A DNA stretch of 64,000 nt from Lucinisca nassula (GCA_963580285.1 OY757013.1:153315900-153379899); one strand, 5' to 3'. Counted from the stretch's first letter, positions 1-10,286 are shown. Made by a program: numbers and translations. The notes: generated by a model from the letters alone, not told the origin.

Positions 1-140
1 AGGATGCAGCATCTGATCAGGACCTGAACCTTTTGCAAACAGTGTAGGCCTTGATCAGATGCCGCATTCTGCGGCGTCTGATCTGGGCCTGCATTGTTTG
101 CCAGGGTACCCGTATTGGAGTTTCTGGTACTAAATGGGTT
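1..140. repeat. P1 palindromic MITE-like element, partial
   Basis: Carries the hairpin GCAAACAGTGTAGGCC..GATCAGATGCCGCA paired with its complement through CTGCATTGTTTGCC, then the P1 end GGTACTAAATGGGTT. The left arm is cut by the window edge or by the duplication. Confidence 0.7.
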
Positions 141-183
141 AACCTACTATTCTGTTAACCATTGTTGCAAGTATCTGACAAGG

Positions 184-480
184 CCCCCGCCCATAGGGGC
201 TGGAAGAAATATATGGGCTGCATGATGCTTCCACGCAGAGCTGAATCCGGCCGGCACACTAGTACTGGTAAACCGCTTAGAGGATCTAAGCCTGTCCAGG
301 AACCGCGGTGCGAGGCGGACCGTCCATGCTAATAAACCCTATTGGTTTCATTGGGCGACAGGGCTTGAGATGTCATTTCATCTCAATGTCGGGTAAAAGT
401 CCCACAAAATTGGAAGCAACATCTCCTAAATGACCTTTACAGTGTTGATGGGGATGTTAAACCTCAAATCAAACAAACAA
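184..480 (+). mobile_element. SINE-A copy
   Basis: Full-length SINE-A: head GCCCCCGCCCATAGGGGCT, middle GATGCTTCCACGCAGAGCTG, and 3' tail TTTACAGTGTTGATGGGG then TTAAACCTCAAATCAAAC. Retroposed behaviour of the family is shown by the truncated copy at 13435 and the copy at 24366, both with 12-13 bp target duplications. Confidence 0.8.
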
Positions 481-481
481 A

Positions 482-696
482 TCCAAATGGAATCTTCCTC
501 CTTATGTACAGCAGGAGTCCATTTCAAAATTTAGGGGTGCCAGGTTGTGTTTTCTTCAAAATCTATTTGGAAAATGGCTGAACCTTTTGCAAACAGTGTA
601 GGCCTTGATCAGATGCCGCATTTTGCAGCGTCTGATCTGGGCCTGCATTGTTTGCCAGGATACTGGTTTTGGGGTTTCTGGTACTAAATGGGTTAA
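482..696. repeat. P1 palindromic element
   Basis: Runs from CCAAATGGAATCTTCCTCC to TACTAAATGGGTTAA around the hairpin core GCAAACAGTGTAGGCC / GGGCCTGCATTGTTTGC. No coding capacity, typical of a non-autonomous element. Confidence 0.75.
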
Positions 697-737
697 CCTA
701 CTATTCTGTTAACCATTGTTGCAAGTATCTCACAAGG

Positions 738-1037
738 CCCCCGCCCATAGGGGCTTGAAGAAATATATGGGCTGCATGATGCTTCCATGCAGAGCTGAAT
801 ACGGCCCGCACACTAGTACTGGTAAACCGCTTAGAGGATCTGAGCCTCTCCAGGAACCGGGGTGCGAGGCGGACCGTCCATGCTAATAAACCCTATTGGT
901 TTCATTGGGCGACAGGGCTTGAGATGTCATTTCATCTCAATGTCGGGTAAAAGTCCCACAAAATTGGAAGCAACATCTCCCAAATGACCTTTACAGTGTT
1001 GACAGGGACGTTAAACCTCAATCAAACAAACAAACAC
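738..1037 (+). mobile_element. SINE-A copy (duplicate)
   Basis: Second SINE-A of the 554-bp duplication, ending in TTAAACCTCAATCAAACAAA. It diverges from the first by point changes only. Confidence 0.8.
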
Positions 1038-1135
1038 GTATCTGACAACTGCCCTTCTGGAATCAAATCAGAAAAAATTGATATTTTAAGGTGGCTGTAG
1101 AAGATATTTGATGATCAACCTGATTCATCTTCCTG

Positions 1136-1384
1136 GGCCCAGTTGTTCAAAGAATTGTTAGCTTAACGAGCTTGTTAGTTGTCATATTGTTAAGTGTTTT
1201 AGCAAGTACAATATGTAATATAGTTGTATTTTTGCTGAAAAAACGCGAGCAGCTTTTGCATTTGCAAAAGCTGCTCACATTTTTTCAGCAAAAATATTAG
1301 CATACATGTATATGCCATATCAAATTATCAAAGTTTTAACGATGTGTTAACTAACGAAGTCCTAAGTTTTGGACAACGGGCCCC
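1136..1384. mobile_element. MITE, GGGCCCAGTTGTTCAAA family
   Basis: Terminal inverted repeats GGGCCCAGTTGTTCAAA and TTTTGGACAACGGGCCC flank about 250 bases. In the middle is a self-complementary hairpin, GAGCAGCTTTTGCA / TGCAAAAGCTGCTC. A second copy lies at 31294-31546. No ORF. Confidence 0.75.
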
Positions 1385-1502
1385 AGAATAGTAAACACAA
1401 GTTTAATGTGCATTTGACTTGTAGTACTACTAAGGTCCTAATATTGACTAGGTGTAATAAGTGATAAACATAGCATATTCCTTAACAATATAAAGCTCGC
1501 AG

Positions 1503-1618
1503 TATCGCACATTGGAACGTCAACATGTCGAAACCATTAAGACTATGGTGGAACATGACAAGCACGATGCTATTGCTAGAGCAAGAAAATTATCCCTGGA
1601 AACTAACAAGAGAAGAAA
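1503..1618 (+). CDS. CEP126: CEP126-like, exon a (first recognised; N-terminal coiled coil)
   Basis: Bounded by CAG at 1500-1502 and the donor GTGAGT at 1619. It reads YRTLERQHVETIKTMVEHD then KHDAIARARKLSLETNKRRK, phase 0 in and phase 2 out. The RARK...E.N.RRK pattern matches the basic N-terminal segment of CEP126 (ICRNRARKYFVESNRRKK in vertebrates, from memory). An in-frame TAA at 1491-1493 lies just upstream, so this is an internal exon or, less likely, a first exon starting at the ATG at 1545. The pyrimidine tract before the acceptor is poor, so the left boundary is less certain than the right. The ATG at 1525 is in a different frame and is not a start. Confidence 0.75.
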
Positions 1619-1840
1619 GTGAGTATACAGATCCACACCTTAATTCTTGTTATCCCACTGAACCCAAGAAACTCCTAACTTCGCAGTGTAGATCCAGAGC
1701 AGATGGGTTCTTAAGAAGACATCTGATCAGGATATGCACTGTTCGTAATTCATTTCACAAATTTGATTCATAATATAACATCAAGTAATTTGATTGGTTG
1801 ACAGTTAGAAATGTGTGTGGTTAAACTAGTTTATTCATAC

Positions 1841-2120
1841 GGCCCCCACCCATCGGGGCTTGAAGAAATAGATGGGCTGCATGATGCTTCCACGCAGAGC
1901 CGAAATCAACCTGCTCACGAGTACTAATAAACCGCTTAGAGGATCTAAGGCTACCCAGGCAAAGGGGTGCAAGTCTGACCATCCATGCTTAACCCTATTT
2001 GTTTCATTCTGCGGCAGGGCTTGAGATGTCATTTCATCTCAGTGTCCCACAAAATTGGAAGCAAAATCTCCAAAATGACCTTTACAGTGTTGACGGGGAC
2101 ATTAAACCTCAAATCAAACA
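1841..2120 (+). mobile_element. SINE-A copy
   Basis: Head GCCCCCACCCATCGGGGCTT, middle GATGCTTCCACGCAGAGC, tail GTGTTGACGGGGACATTAAA. It abuts a second SINE-A at 2124. Confidence 0.75.
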
Positions 2121-2123
2121 ACG

Positions 2124-3073
2124 ACCCCCGCTTTAGGGGCTTGAAGAAATATATGGGCTGCATGATGCTTCCACGCAGAGCTGAAACCGACCTACACACA
2201 AGTACTGGTAAACCGCTTACAGGTAGGGCTGTCACGTTTACAAAAATCTGTAAACGTTTACACGGAAGGTCCTACACGAAACGATTCCGTGTACACGAAA
2301 CATTTTCAGACTCGAGTCAATAAGGGTGAATCTGTGTATAAACAATGGGTAATTACCTGTTAATGATAAATTCCTTCAAAATCCGGCATAATTCTGTAGC
2401 AGATGCCAATCGTTTGTGAATCGGAATGATTTAGCCATAAACTCTTCAAGAATATTCCATTTGTTTATCTTCGACACAGAAAACATATGGAAAAACTCCA
2501 TGTAATTGGCAATTACTTTGAAGATGCCGCTGTAATGTGTATGTGCGACATTGACTTCTGATTGGAGCAAATATTGAGGGGGTGTTTCACAGATATCAGT
2601 TATCGTGACTGCATGAGCAGACCGAATCATAGTGCGCTCCTTAAATAATGGGAAAGAACAAAGCAAGGATTGAATACTCCATCAAAATAATGCTTTTTAA
2701 TATGCCTCCTGAATTGTGAGGCAGTATTTATTTGACACAAGAGGAACAACAAGCGTAAAATACTGCCAAACTGGCGATCTGAGGTTTTTTTCAGCCATAT
2801 TGGAGAAAGAAAGGAAGTGACGACTATTATCGTGGTTATGAGGTAATATTTTAATGATGTCATTTACTTTGATCACATGTAAGTCACATGTTTCGTGTAA
2901 ACGGTCAGTCGATTTTGTAAACGTTTTCTACACAGACACGAAACGCTCCCGTTTACACATGTAACCGTGATAGCCCTACTTACAGGATCTAAGCCTGCCC
3001 AGGCAAAGCGGTGCGAGTCAGCTCGTCCATGCTTATAAACCCTACTGGTTTCATTGGGCGACAGGGCTTGAAA
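2124..3073 (+). mobile_element. SINE-A copy split by a hAT MITE
   Basis: SINE-A sequence runs to ...AAACCGCTTACAGG at 2223 and resumes with CTTACAGGATCTAAGCCTGC at 2979. It ends near GGGCTTGAAATGTCT, so the SINE 3' part is missing or replaced. Confidence 0.75.
2224..2978. mobile_element. Non-autonomous hAT element, 755 bp, 8-bp target duplication
   Basis: The ends TAGGGCTGTCACGTTTAC and (reverse) TAGGGCTATCACGGTTAC are terminal inverted repeats. They are flanked by the perfect 8-bp duplication CTTACAGG at 2216-2223 and 2979-2986, the hAT hallmark. Subterminal GTTTACA/CGAAACG motifs repeat at both ends. Short minus-strand ORFs inside (2376-2863) match nothing I recognise, and no transposase is visible. 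Confidence 0.85.
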
Positions 3074-3264
3074 TGTCTAGGGCTGGCTAATCGGACAAAC
3101 CAAAAAAAAAAAAACTTGTTTGTTCAGCAGGACAAGAGTTGGCAAGGGATGAGAGCCCTGAGGGAATAAAACTTTCTTGTAATGCTCATGTATTGAAATA
3201 CACTTAAACCTCTTTACATAACATTCAAGATGACTTGTGTGAAAAGTGTTGATTAACATGTAGA

Positions 3265-3360
3265 TCAACCTGCCCATCATGCAGTCTGATCAAAGTCTTT
3301 TCTGTTCACATGTCTAAGCCTTCTAAGTTCTGTCCAAAAGAGTGACAAATGAGACTTTGG
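3265..3360. repeat. Dispersed repeat shared with 4843-4935
   Basis: GTCTGATCAAAGTCTTTTCT and TCTAAGCCTTCTAAGTTCTG with their surroundings recur at 4843-4935 with few changes. Origin not recognised. Confidence 0.55.
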
Positions 3361-3434
3361 CCAGATTTGTTTGATAGAGGTGTTCATCTGAGGTCTTCGC
3401 TGGTCATACAGTTCTGCTGCTTTTGTTATTTCTG

Positions 3435-3540
3435 CACAAAAACGTATGTTGTGGGTATTCATTAGAAGCACCTCAGTTTCATACTGAGGCCTTCTAATGA
3501 ATGAATACCCACAACATATGTTTTTGTGCAGATATAAGAA
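3435..3540. repeat. HR palindrome
   Basis: Near-perfect inverted repeat: GCACAAAAACGTATGTTGTG..TTCATTAGAAG pairs with CTTCTAATGAATG..CACAACATATGTTTTTGTGC around a short loop. Same family as 9795, 19306 and 5515. Confidence 0.7.
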
Positions 3541-3699
3541 AATTGATATGTGGATACCCCATCTTATCTGGGGCTATGGATGCTTTGGCAAATGTTAAAC
3601 AAATTGGTTTTGTTATCAATGGATACAGGAATAAGGACCAGCAGAGAAGTTGTGCCTAATGTTTGGACTGAGCCTCTACATTTTGGGAGAAAATGTCTA

Positions 3700-3893
3700 T
3701 TAACCCTTATCTTGCTGTTCACAACAACCCCTATCTTTGGAAACAGTGTAGACCCAGATCAGATGGCTTCTGAAGAAACTGTTTGACATAAAGTTTATGG
3801 ATTTGTAAGAATAAATTACATAAAGTAATCTGATTGGTTCAAAGTCAGAAATGGGTGTGGCTTAAATGAATATTCAGCAAGAGAAGGGTTAAC
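3700..3893. repeat. P2 palindromic element
   Basis: Ends TTAACCCTTATCTTGCTG and CAGCAAGAGAAGGGTTAA. It includes the core GGAAACAGTGTAGACC and the conserved arm CAGAAATGGGTGTGGCTTAA. One half of the central hairpin is deleted. Confidence 0.7.
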
Positions 3894-4140
3894 CCTTAGA
3901 TAACAAGAAAAACTACATCTGAAAATATCATCTGCTTATGTCGTCTGCTGATTTTTTTGCAAAAGTTTTAAAAAAATATTTTTGTGTTCAGGCAAACAGT
4001 GTGGATCCAAATCAGTGGACCCAAATCAGACTGCTCCTCTAGGATTTGGGTCCACACTGTTTTCAGAATTGACTTTTAAAGTAACCAGCAGACATCAAAG
4101 CAGAAGACAATTGTCTTGATTGGCATTTTATGGGTTAATG
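3890..4140. repeat. P3 palindromic element
   Basis: Hairpin GCAAACAGTGTGGATCC / GGGTCCACACTGTTTTC between arms containing TCGTCTGCTG and CCAGCAGACATCAAAGCAGA. The same family lies at 22249 and 37558. Confidence 0.65.
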
Positions 4141-4195
4141 TTAAGATCACATTAATGGCAACCTGAGCCTGTGAACTTGTGCTTGATCTTTATCC

Positions 4196-4396
4196 CTGTT
4201 AACTCTTCTCCCGCTGAACACAGCAACCCATTGTAGATGCAGATATTCTGAAGAAAAAGCCCTCTGATCAGGATCTACATTGTTTGTCATGCAGATTGTG
4301 AATTGAATAAATATGTAAAGTAATTTGATTGGATGAAAGTCAGAAATGGGTGTGGCTATATTAATTGATTCAGCAGGATTATGACTAAATGTTGAT
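4196..4396. repeat. P2 palindromic element, degenerate
   Basis: Starts TTAACTCTTCTCCCGCTGAA and contains CTGATCAGGATCTACATTGT and AAATGGGTGTGGCTATATTA. One hairpin arm is eroded. Confidence 0.6.
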
Positions 4397-4435
4397 TGGG
4401 TAAAAGGTTAGTGAAGCTCCAGAAAAGGAGGAGTA

Positions 4436-4651
4436 AGTTAACCCTTCTCTTGCTGAATATTCAATTTAGCCACACCCATTTCTGCCTCTGAACCAATCAG
4501 ATTACTTGATGTAATTTATTCTTACAAATCCATAAACTGAATGTCAAACAGTGCAGATCCTGATCAGATGGCTTCTTCAGAAGCCATCTGATCTGGATCT
4601 GCACTGTTTCCAAAGATAGGGGTTGTCGTGAACAGCAAGATAAGGGTTAAC
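4436..4651. repeat. P2 palindromic element, complete
   Basis: Ends GTTAACCCTTCTCTTGCTG and AGCAAGATAAGGGTTAAC. The central hairpin GATCAGATGGCTTCTTC / GAAGCCATCTGATC is perfect. Confidence 0.75.
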
Positions 4652-5148
4652 ACGTGTTACCGACTGCATTTCCTCCCTTCAGTTATCTACCTTGTCAGAT
4701 TATGCACAGCTTATTGGTTTATAGTCTATCTCTGACAATGTCAGGGAGTCGACTCTTTGCCTCAGTGGTTAGAGTATTTGGACTTTCATCAGAGGGGCCG
4801 TTGTTCGAATCACACCAAAGGTTTTTTTTTCAGCTATGTTGATCAGCCTGTCCATCCATGCAGTCTGTTCAAAGTATTTTCTGTTCACATGTCTAAGCCT
4901 TCTAAGTTCTGTCCAACAGAGTGACAAACGAATGCAGTTTGTGAATTGAATAAATATGTAAATGACTTACATGTCCTAAGATAGGTGCTAAAGAATATAA
5001 GCCGAGATAGGTGCTAAGCCAGAATCTGCTGAAAATGGCTTCACATCATCATAAATGATAACTTCCTTGAAGAGGGGGAGTGTTCTGTACTGCAGTTCCT
5101 CCCTTCATTTATCTACCTTGGTAGATTATGCATAGCTTGTAGGTTTCT

Positions 5149-5455
5149 TTTTTTATGCCCCCGGAATCTAAGAGATTCGGGGGCATATAGTTTTTGGTCT
5201 GTCCGTCTGTTTGTCCGTTTGTCCGTTTGTCCGTCTGCAAAAACTTTAACATTGGGCATAACTTTTGAATGGTAGTAGATAGAGCTTTCATATTTCACAT
5301 GTGTATACCTTATCACAAGACCTTTCCAGTGGTACCATAATTTTTGATCTCGTGACCTTGAACTTGACCTTTGACCTATTTTTTTCAAAATTTTTAAAAA
5401 CATTAACATTGGCGCTGTCCGGGGGCATCAGTGTTTCACAAACACATCTTGTTCT
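5149..5455. repeat. HTA-M element (hairpin / TCCGT / repeated arm)
   Basis: Opens with the hairpin TATGCCCCCGGAATCTAAGA / GATTCGGGGGCATATAG, followed by repeats of GTCCGT/TGTCCGTTT. It closes with a third copy of the arm, CCGGGGGCATCAG, then ACATCTTGTT. Same plan as the HTA-G, C and T elements though the sequences differ; this one has no internal array. Confidence 0.7.
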
Positions 5456-5514
5456 TATAGGTGAGTATTTTGTGAAAACTCGGGATAGTTTTTGTTAATT
5501 CTCCTTAAAAACCA

Positions 5515-5570
5515 ATGTTGTTGGTATTCATTAGAATACCCACAACATATGTTTTATGGCGAAATAAGGA
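5515..5570. repeat. HR palindrome, short
   Basis: CAATGTTGTTGGTATTCATT pairs imperfectly with AATACCCACAACATATG. Flanked by the usual GAAATAAGGAAAA. Confidence 0.55.
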
Positions 5571-5671
5571 AAACTATTCTTATAGTAGTTATACCCACCT
5601 CACCTATTGCTTTGGTACATGAGTACCAAAATTCCCCTTAAAGTACATTACTATTGCAGGTCTTTGTTTGT

Positions 5672-5905
5672 TTGTCTGTTTGTTTGTTTGTATTGTAGTT
5701 TAATGGCCCAGTCAACACTATTTAGGTCATTTTTGAGCCGGTCCGTTTACCTATCCACACTTTTGCTGGGCGGGCTTATACATAAGAGGTTAACCAGTAC
5801 AGTGGACATTCTTTAGTCAGAAACTGACAACTGCCCTTCTTGAATCAGCAGAAGGGAGGAATGACCTTAGAAAAGATTTCATGATCAGTCTCCTTGTAAA
5901 TATAA
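5672..5905 (-). mobile_element. SINE-B fragment
   Basis: Read on the minus strand it ends in ATTAAACTACAATACAAACA, the SINE-B tail, and contains AAGAAGGGCAGTTGTCAG. The tRNA-like head is missing, so the copy is 5' truncated. Confidence 0.6.
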
Positions 5906-5969
5906 ATATAATTTTATCAATCTTAGCAGGGCTTACAAAGCTTTGTCTGTTCATGACATAGACATATTA

Positions 5970-6190
5970 ACCCATTTTGTATCGGAAACGCCAAAACGGG
6001 TTCCCGGGCAAACAGTGCAGGCCCAGGTCAGACGGCGCAGAACACGGCATCTGATCAGGGCCTACACTGTTTGCAAAACATTCAGCCATTTTGCAAATAC
6101 ATTAGTTTTTTAGAAAACACAACCTGACAACCCTAAATTTTTTTATAAATTATATAAGATGGAAGATTCCATTTGGTACAAAAAGGATCA
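5970..6190. repeat. P1 palindromic element
   Basis: Ends AACCCATTTTGTATCGGAAA and CCATTTGGTACAAAAAGG, with the core GGCAAACAGTGCAGGCCC / GGGCCTACACTGTTTGC. Confidence 0.75.
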
Positions 6191-7245
6191 ACATGATGAA
6201 AATTTTAAATAGAGCTACTATAATTACTGTATAAATATCTATAGTAGCTGCCATTTTTATCCTAAATAGTCGTTCTTCATAAAGTCTAAGTACATTGTGT
6301 TTTCATATGACCACCTAAAAGTAAGACTAATTCTGCTTTAAAAATCTAATTCTGAAGGCTCCACTTAATCTTCTTGGTGTTTTCTGTCCGCAGTGTCCTC
6401 TGGTCAGATACTACCTTTGAGACTGTTCAAAAGTGGTCTTAAAGACCACTTATGAACAGTCTCAAAGGTGGTCTTAATATAGGAATTTTACTGTATTTTT
6501 TTTTTGCTCAGTGCCCTGTTCAGACTGCTCCTCTGATCTGGGTCTAGATTGTTTGCAGAGGCTGATTTTTACGACTTTATGTTTTTAGAATAGTTAGAGT
6601 TAATATGGTATGGCATTGGGTTATGCCAAAGTCTCTATTTAGTTTAGAAATATTTACTTGCTACATATACTTCTGAAGGAAAATATATATCTGACATTTG
6701 CTTTTCAGTACATATTGAAATAGCATTTTTCAAGTTCAATAACTTGAGATGTGAAATATTTGCAATTTGTATAAAAGGTAAATACTTCAGAATCACAAAT
6801 GTTAGTAATGATATTCATTGATTCATTGATTTATTTGAAACCCTGCTTGAAAGAGAGTCAAAGATTGATTTAAGATGTCACGCTTTATGTTTTGACTTTT
6901 TCAATGTTACTACAATTTATACCATAAAAGCATCCTTTTCAGTCTCAGTTATATATATGTATCCATGTAGACCCAGCTCAAACTTCCTCTAAGAGGTGCA
7001 GTCTGAACAGTGTGTTGTCTGTCTTTATGTTACCTGAAAACTTGCCCTATGTACACTATGTACCAAAATTACCCTAAAAATATGGAACACAAATTGACAA
7101 CTCCATTTACTCATTTTATATGGGAAGCCCTTGTAAATCCCACTTTTCTCTACATAAAGTGGGGGCTACAAAGGTATTCAGTATAAAAACTTGTTAATGT
7201 GATATAGTGCTTGGTCTGACACTGCTGTCCTGCTGTGAATAATTT
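6191..7245. other. AT-rich intronic stretch with small palindrome remnants
   Basis: No exon or intact element recognised. Two small items are visible: a palindrome at about 6410-6490 (GACTGTTCAAAAGTGGTCTT paired with a complementary arm) and P3-like core fragments near 6500-6560 and 6965-7020. Confidence 0.5.
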
Positions 7246-7248
7246 GGG

Positions 7249-7350
7249 CCCCTGCCCATTGGGGCTTGGAGATATAGATTGGGCAGCATGATGCTTCCAC
7301 GCAGAGCTGAAGCCGACCAGACATGAGTACTGGTAAACCGCTTAGAAAGT
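7249..7350 (+). mobile_element. SINE-A 5' fragment
   Basis: Only the first 100 bases are present, from CCCCTGCCCATTGGGGCTT to GGTAAACCGCTTAGA. The 3' tail is absent. Confidence 0.65.
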
Positions 7351-7377
7351 CAAGTATCTTCAATTAAGAAATAATCT

Positions 7378-7750
7378 CCACGTACCGTGTGTTATTGTGA
7401 TTAACACACGGTGTTGGAGGGCAGATTGCGAAATATTAATTCACGACGGCGAAGCCGGAGTGAATTAATATTCGCATCTGCCCGACAACACCGTGTGTTA
7501 ATCACGATAGCACACCGGGTGCGTGGAAATTATTTCGATTCTAACATGATGCTAAACTGAAATACAGTAGTAACAAAGCGTTATCTTGGGGACTATTTTG
7601 CAGCGGATGTCGACAGAAGGAAATGTTTACATGCAACCTCACGATGACGCCAAATTGCACGCACCACGTTGACGACGTGAATTATCGCATATTTGCAAAC
7701 GCTGACGTTTCCATTGGGTTCAATGGGAAAAACGTTAACGTCATGTTAGA
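7378..7750. repeat. H-loop element (long hairpin plus inverted arms)
   Basis: An imperfect hairpin of about 70-base arms: GTGATTAACACACGGTGTTG ... CAACACCGTGTGTTAATCAC, with loop GACGGCGAAGCCGG. Downstream, TTCTAACATGATG and its inverse TCATGTTAGAA bracket the right part. Related layouts occur at 35905, 45150 and 56310. Confidence 0.6.
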
Positions 7751-8254
7751 ATATGTATTTTAATGGAAAAATAAGAAAAAAACATATGTGGAGCTATAGT
7801 ATTAGATTTCCATTGTGTTTAGGTGTGCTAAATTTTAGGAATGTTACATTAAAGTATGTATGTTTTAGTGCATGTGACTCAAAATTCTGGGCCATTTACT
7901 TGCTGAATTATTTAAGACAATATAGTGAATTATTCTAAGGCATTGAATGAAAATGTGGGCCTGAGATTTATTAAGCTTTAGGAAGCTGTTGATTAATATG
8001 CTAGTCAGAGTATATTAAAACACCAGAGCTAAGGAGCAATACTTAGATTAATTTTGAATGGATTTTACTTCAGATTTGCTGCGGAATAAATTTTATAAAT
8101 AATTAAGGCACTTGTATTCATAGTTTCAGATAAGGAGGTTAATACCGAGTAAAAGTTTTGGGATAATTTTCAGCCTTCCCTTTTGTAGCTAGACAGCAGG
8201 TCAGGCTAAATTGCTTTCAGTTCTCATGTGTTTGGGTCTTTTTAGCCGATAGCA
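7751..8254. other. Intronic sequence, nothing recognised
   Basis: AT-rich, with no splice-bounded open frame matching the gene and no repeat relationship that I could see inside the window. Confidence 0.4.
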
Positions 8255-8470
8255 TGCAGGAAACACCTAAAGGGGTACATGTACCTTTGCAAACAGTGCA
8301 AGCCCAGATCAGACGCCAAATGCGGCGTCTGATCAGGGCCTGCACTATTTGCTAACAGAATTTTCCATCGAAAATAGAATAAAAACGGAAAAAATAGGCC
8401 TGACACCCCTTATATGACAAATGGACTTGTCCAAAATAAAGCAGTGGAAGAGTCCACTAGTTTACCACAA
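8255..8470. repeat. P4 palindromic element
   Basis: Core GCAAACAGTGCAAGCCCAGA / GGGCCTGCACTATTTGC. The right arm is TTATATGACAAATGGACTTG then GAAGAGTCCACTAG. Complete copies at 28479 and 15113 define the family. Confidence 0.7.
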
Positions 8471-8908
8471 GGCAATTGTTTAACAGGAACTTGCAGAAGT
8501 TTTCTCCATTGTAAAATGGTAGACAGTATGGCAGTAGTGTTCATTCTACTTCATACAAGCTGCCTTTTACTTTCAAATTCTAACCACTTACTTTTAAACT
8601 TAAAGAATAGGCTAAGGGCCCCCCATCAGGGCATGGAGAAATAGATTGAGCAGGCCTGACACCCCTTATATGACAAATGGACTTGTCCAAAATAAAGCAG
8701 TGGAAGAGTCCACTAGTTTACCACAAGGCAATTGTTTAACAGGAACTTGCAGAAGTTTTCTCCATTGTAAAATGGTAGACAGTATGGCAGTAGTGTTCAT
8801 TCTACTTCATACAAGCTGCCTTTTACTTTCAAATTCTAACCACTTACTTTTAAACTTAAAGAATAGGCTAAGGGCCCCCCATCAGGGCATGGAGAAATAG
8901 ATTGAGCT
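8397..8908 (+). repeat. Identical 256-bp tandem duplication
   Basis: The segment from GGCCTGACACCCCTTATATG to AAATAGATTGAGC is repeated head to tail at an offset of 256 bases, with no difference that I can see. Both copies contain the same 76-codon open frame, which is P4/SINE-A junction sequence and not a gene. Confidence 0.85.
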
Positions 8909-9328
8909 GCATGTTACTTCCAGGTAGAACTGAAATAGACCACACATGAGTACTGGTAAACTGCTTCAGAAGAAGGTCTAAGCCTACCCAGGTGAAGTGG
9001 TGCGAGTCAGACTGTCCCTATTTGTTTGTTTGGCTGGTAGGGCTTGACATGTCATTTCATCTCACAGGGATACAGTCTAACAGGCGCCAAGTTGCCCATG
9101 GCGCCTTAGCTATTTCCTGGGTGCCTAAGTTTTGAATAAAAATGCCTATTCGGAAACTTATGTAAAATTTGGATTTATGGTGGTCTGGCGTCTAAAAGCA
9201 AAATACTTAGTCTGTATCCCTGTCTCAGTATCAGGTAAAAGCCCCACAAAATTGGTAGCAATGTCTCCAATATGACCTAAATAGTGTTTATGGGGACATA
9301 CATGTGAAACATCATTTCAAACAAACAA
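8871..9328 (+). mobile_element. SINE-A copy split by a small MITE
   Basis: Diverged SINE-A (head GGCCCCCCATCAGGGCATGG) running to CATTTCATCTCA, resuming after the insert as TCTCAGTATCAGGTAAAAGC, and ending in a degraded AAACATCATTTCAAACAAAC tail. Confidence 0.7.
9065..9222. mobile_element. 158-bp MITE inside SINE-A
   Basis: Inverted ends CAGGGATACAGTCTAA and (reverse) CAGGGATACAGACTAAG. The flanks share TCTCA at 9060-9064 and 9223-9227, a possible 5-bp target duplication. Superfamily not assigned. Confidence 0.65.
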
Positions 9329-9377
9329 ATAAAGAAAAGGTTGAATTTTTCTTACTTCTCCAATTAACCTTTTGTAT

Positions 9378-9584
9378 GTTAGCCTTGGTGGCTCAGTAGG
9401 TTGCGGGTCTGTTGATCACTGGTTTGATTCCTGCTGGGTATGGCAACATTCTTTTGTGGAGACTGATCATGAAATATCTTCTATGGCCATTCTCTTCCTT
9501 CAAGAAAGGCAGCTGTCAGTTTCTGTATAAGTCTTATCAGGAAAAGTGTGGTTAGGTAAACTGACTGGCTCAACATGATTTTAA
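9378..9584 (+). mobile_element. SINE-B copy
   Basis: tRNA-like head TTAGCCTTGGTGGCTCAGTA with a B-box-like GGTTTGATTCC, body TGATCATGAAATATCTTCTA. It is cut by the pogo-like MITE at 9587. Confidence 0.65.
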
Positions 9585-9586
9585 TA

Positions 9587-9764
9587 CAGTCCAACCTGTA
9601 TTAAGCAATCACCTAAGGGATATTAAAAAATTGCTTGCTTAAGGCAGGTGCTTGCTTAACACAGGTGAAATTTAATGGATTTTCCTTTTTTGGGAACTGA
9701 ATGCCTGCTTGCTTAAGACAGGTTGCTTGCTTAATAGAGGTGGCCACTAAGACAGGTTTGACTG
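9587..9764. mobile_element. pogo/Tigger-like MITE, TA target duplication
   Basis: Ends CAGTCCAACCTG and (reverse) CAGTCAAACCTG, flanked by TA at 9585-9586 and 9765-9766. The interior is built of TTGCTTGCTTAA motifs in both orientations. The termini match those of the Tigger-like copy at 51694. Confidence 0.8.
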
Positions 9765-9794
9765 TATTGTTGACTGTGCTGTTAAACTCAAACC

Positions 9795-9893
9795 CGACCA
9801 AAGAATAAGTTGTGGGTACTTGTTAGAATGGCCTCAGTGACAAGTACCCACAAGTTATTATGGTTCTTACAAGAAATAAGGAAAATTATCCCT
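9795..9893. repeat. HR palindrome
   Basis: AGTTGTGGGTACTTGTTAGA pairs with GACAAGTACCCACAAGTT. Followed by AAGAAATAAGGAAAA, the family's flank. Confidence 0.65.
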
Positions 9894-9894
9894 T

Positions 9895-10104
9895 AACCCT
9901 TATCTTGCTGAATATTCATTTAAGCCACACCCATTTCTAACTATCAGCCAATCAAATTACATGATATAATTTATTGCTACAAATTCATAAACTGAACGTC
10001 AAACAGTGTAGATCCTGATCAGATGGCTTCTTCAGAAGCCATCTGATCTGGATCTGCACTGTTTCCAAAGATAGGGGTTGTCGTGAACAGCAAGATAAGG
10101 GTTA
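9895..10104. repeat. P2 palindromic element, complete
   Basis: AACCCTTATCTTGCTGAA ... AGCAAGATAAGGGTT with the hairpin GATGGCTTCTTCAGAAGCCATC. Confidence 0.75.
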
Positions 10105-10286
10105 ACCGCTATCCTGCTGTTCACTACAACCCCTGTTTCTGCAGTATAGATCCAGATAAGATCATGACTGCACTATTTGTCATTCAGTTTGCGAATTTGA
10201 ATGAATAAATTACGTCAAGTAATTTGATTGGCTGAAATGTAAAGGGGTGTGGCTAAATTAATTTATGCAGTGGGATAGGGGTTAAT
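10102..10286. repeat. P2 palindromic element, degenerate
   Basis: AACCGCTATCCTGCTGTTCA to GCAGTGGGATAGGGGTTAA, with only half of the central hairpin kept. Abuts the preceding copy. Confidence 0.6.

Larger units (their letters stand above)
1..1036. repeat. 554-bp tandem duplication of a P1 + SINE-A block
   Basis: The block running from the P1 hairpin half through SINE-A occurs twice at a constant offset of 554 bases: the junction AACCTACTATTCTG is at 141 and 695, and the SINE head GGCCCCCGCCCATAGGGGCT is at about 182 and 736. The few differences are scattered substitutions. The first copy probably begins outside the window. Confidence 0.85.

Noticed and set aside
1525..1773. 82-codon ORF starting at 1525
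   Set aside because: Wrong frame: the conserved RARKLSLETNKRRK reading is in another frame and ends at a GTGAGT donor.
2376..2863. Two minus-strand ORFs (96 and 78 codons) as a hAT transposase fragment
   Set aside because: They lie inside the 755-bp hAT MITE but show no BED finger, RNase-H-like or dimerisation motif.
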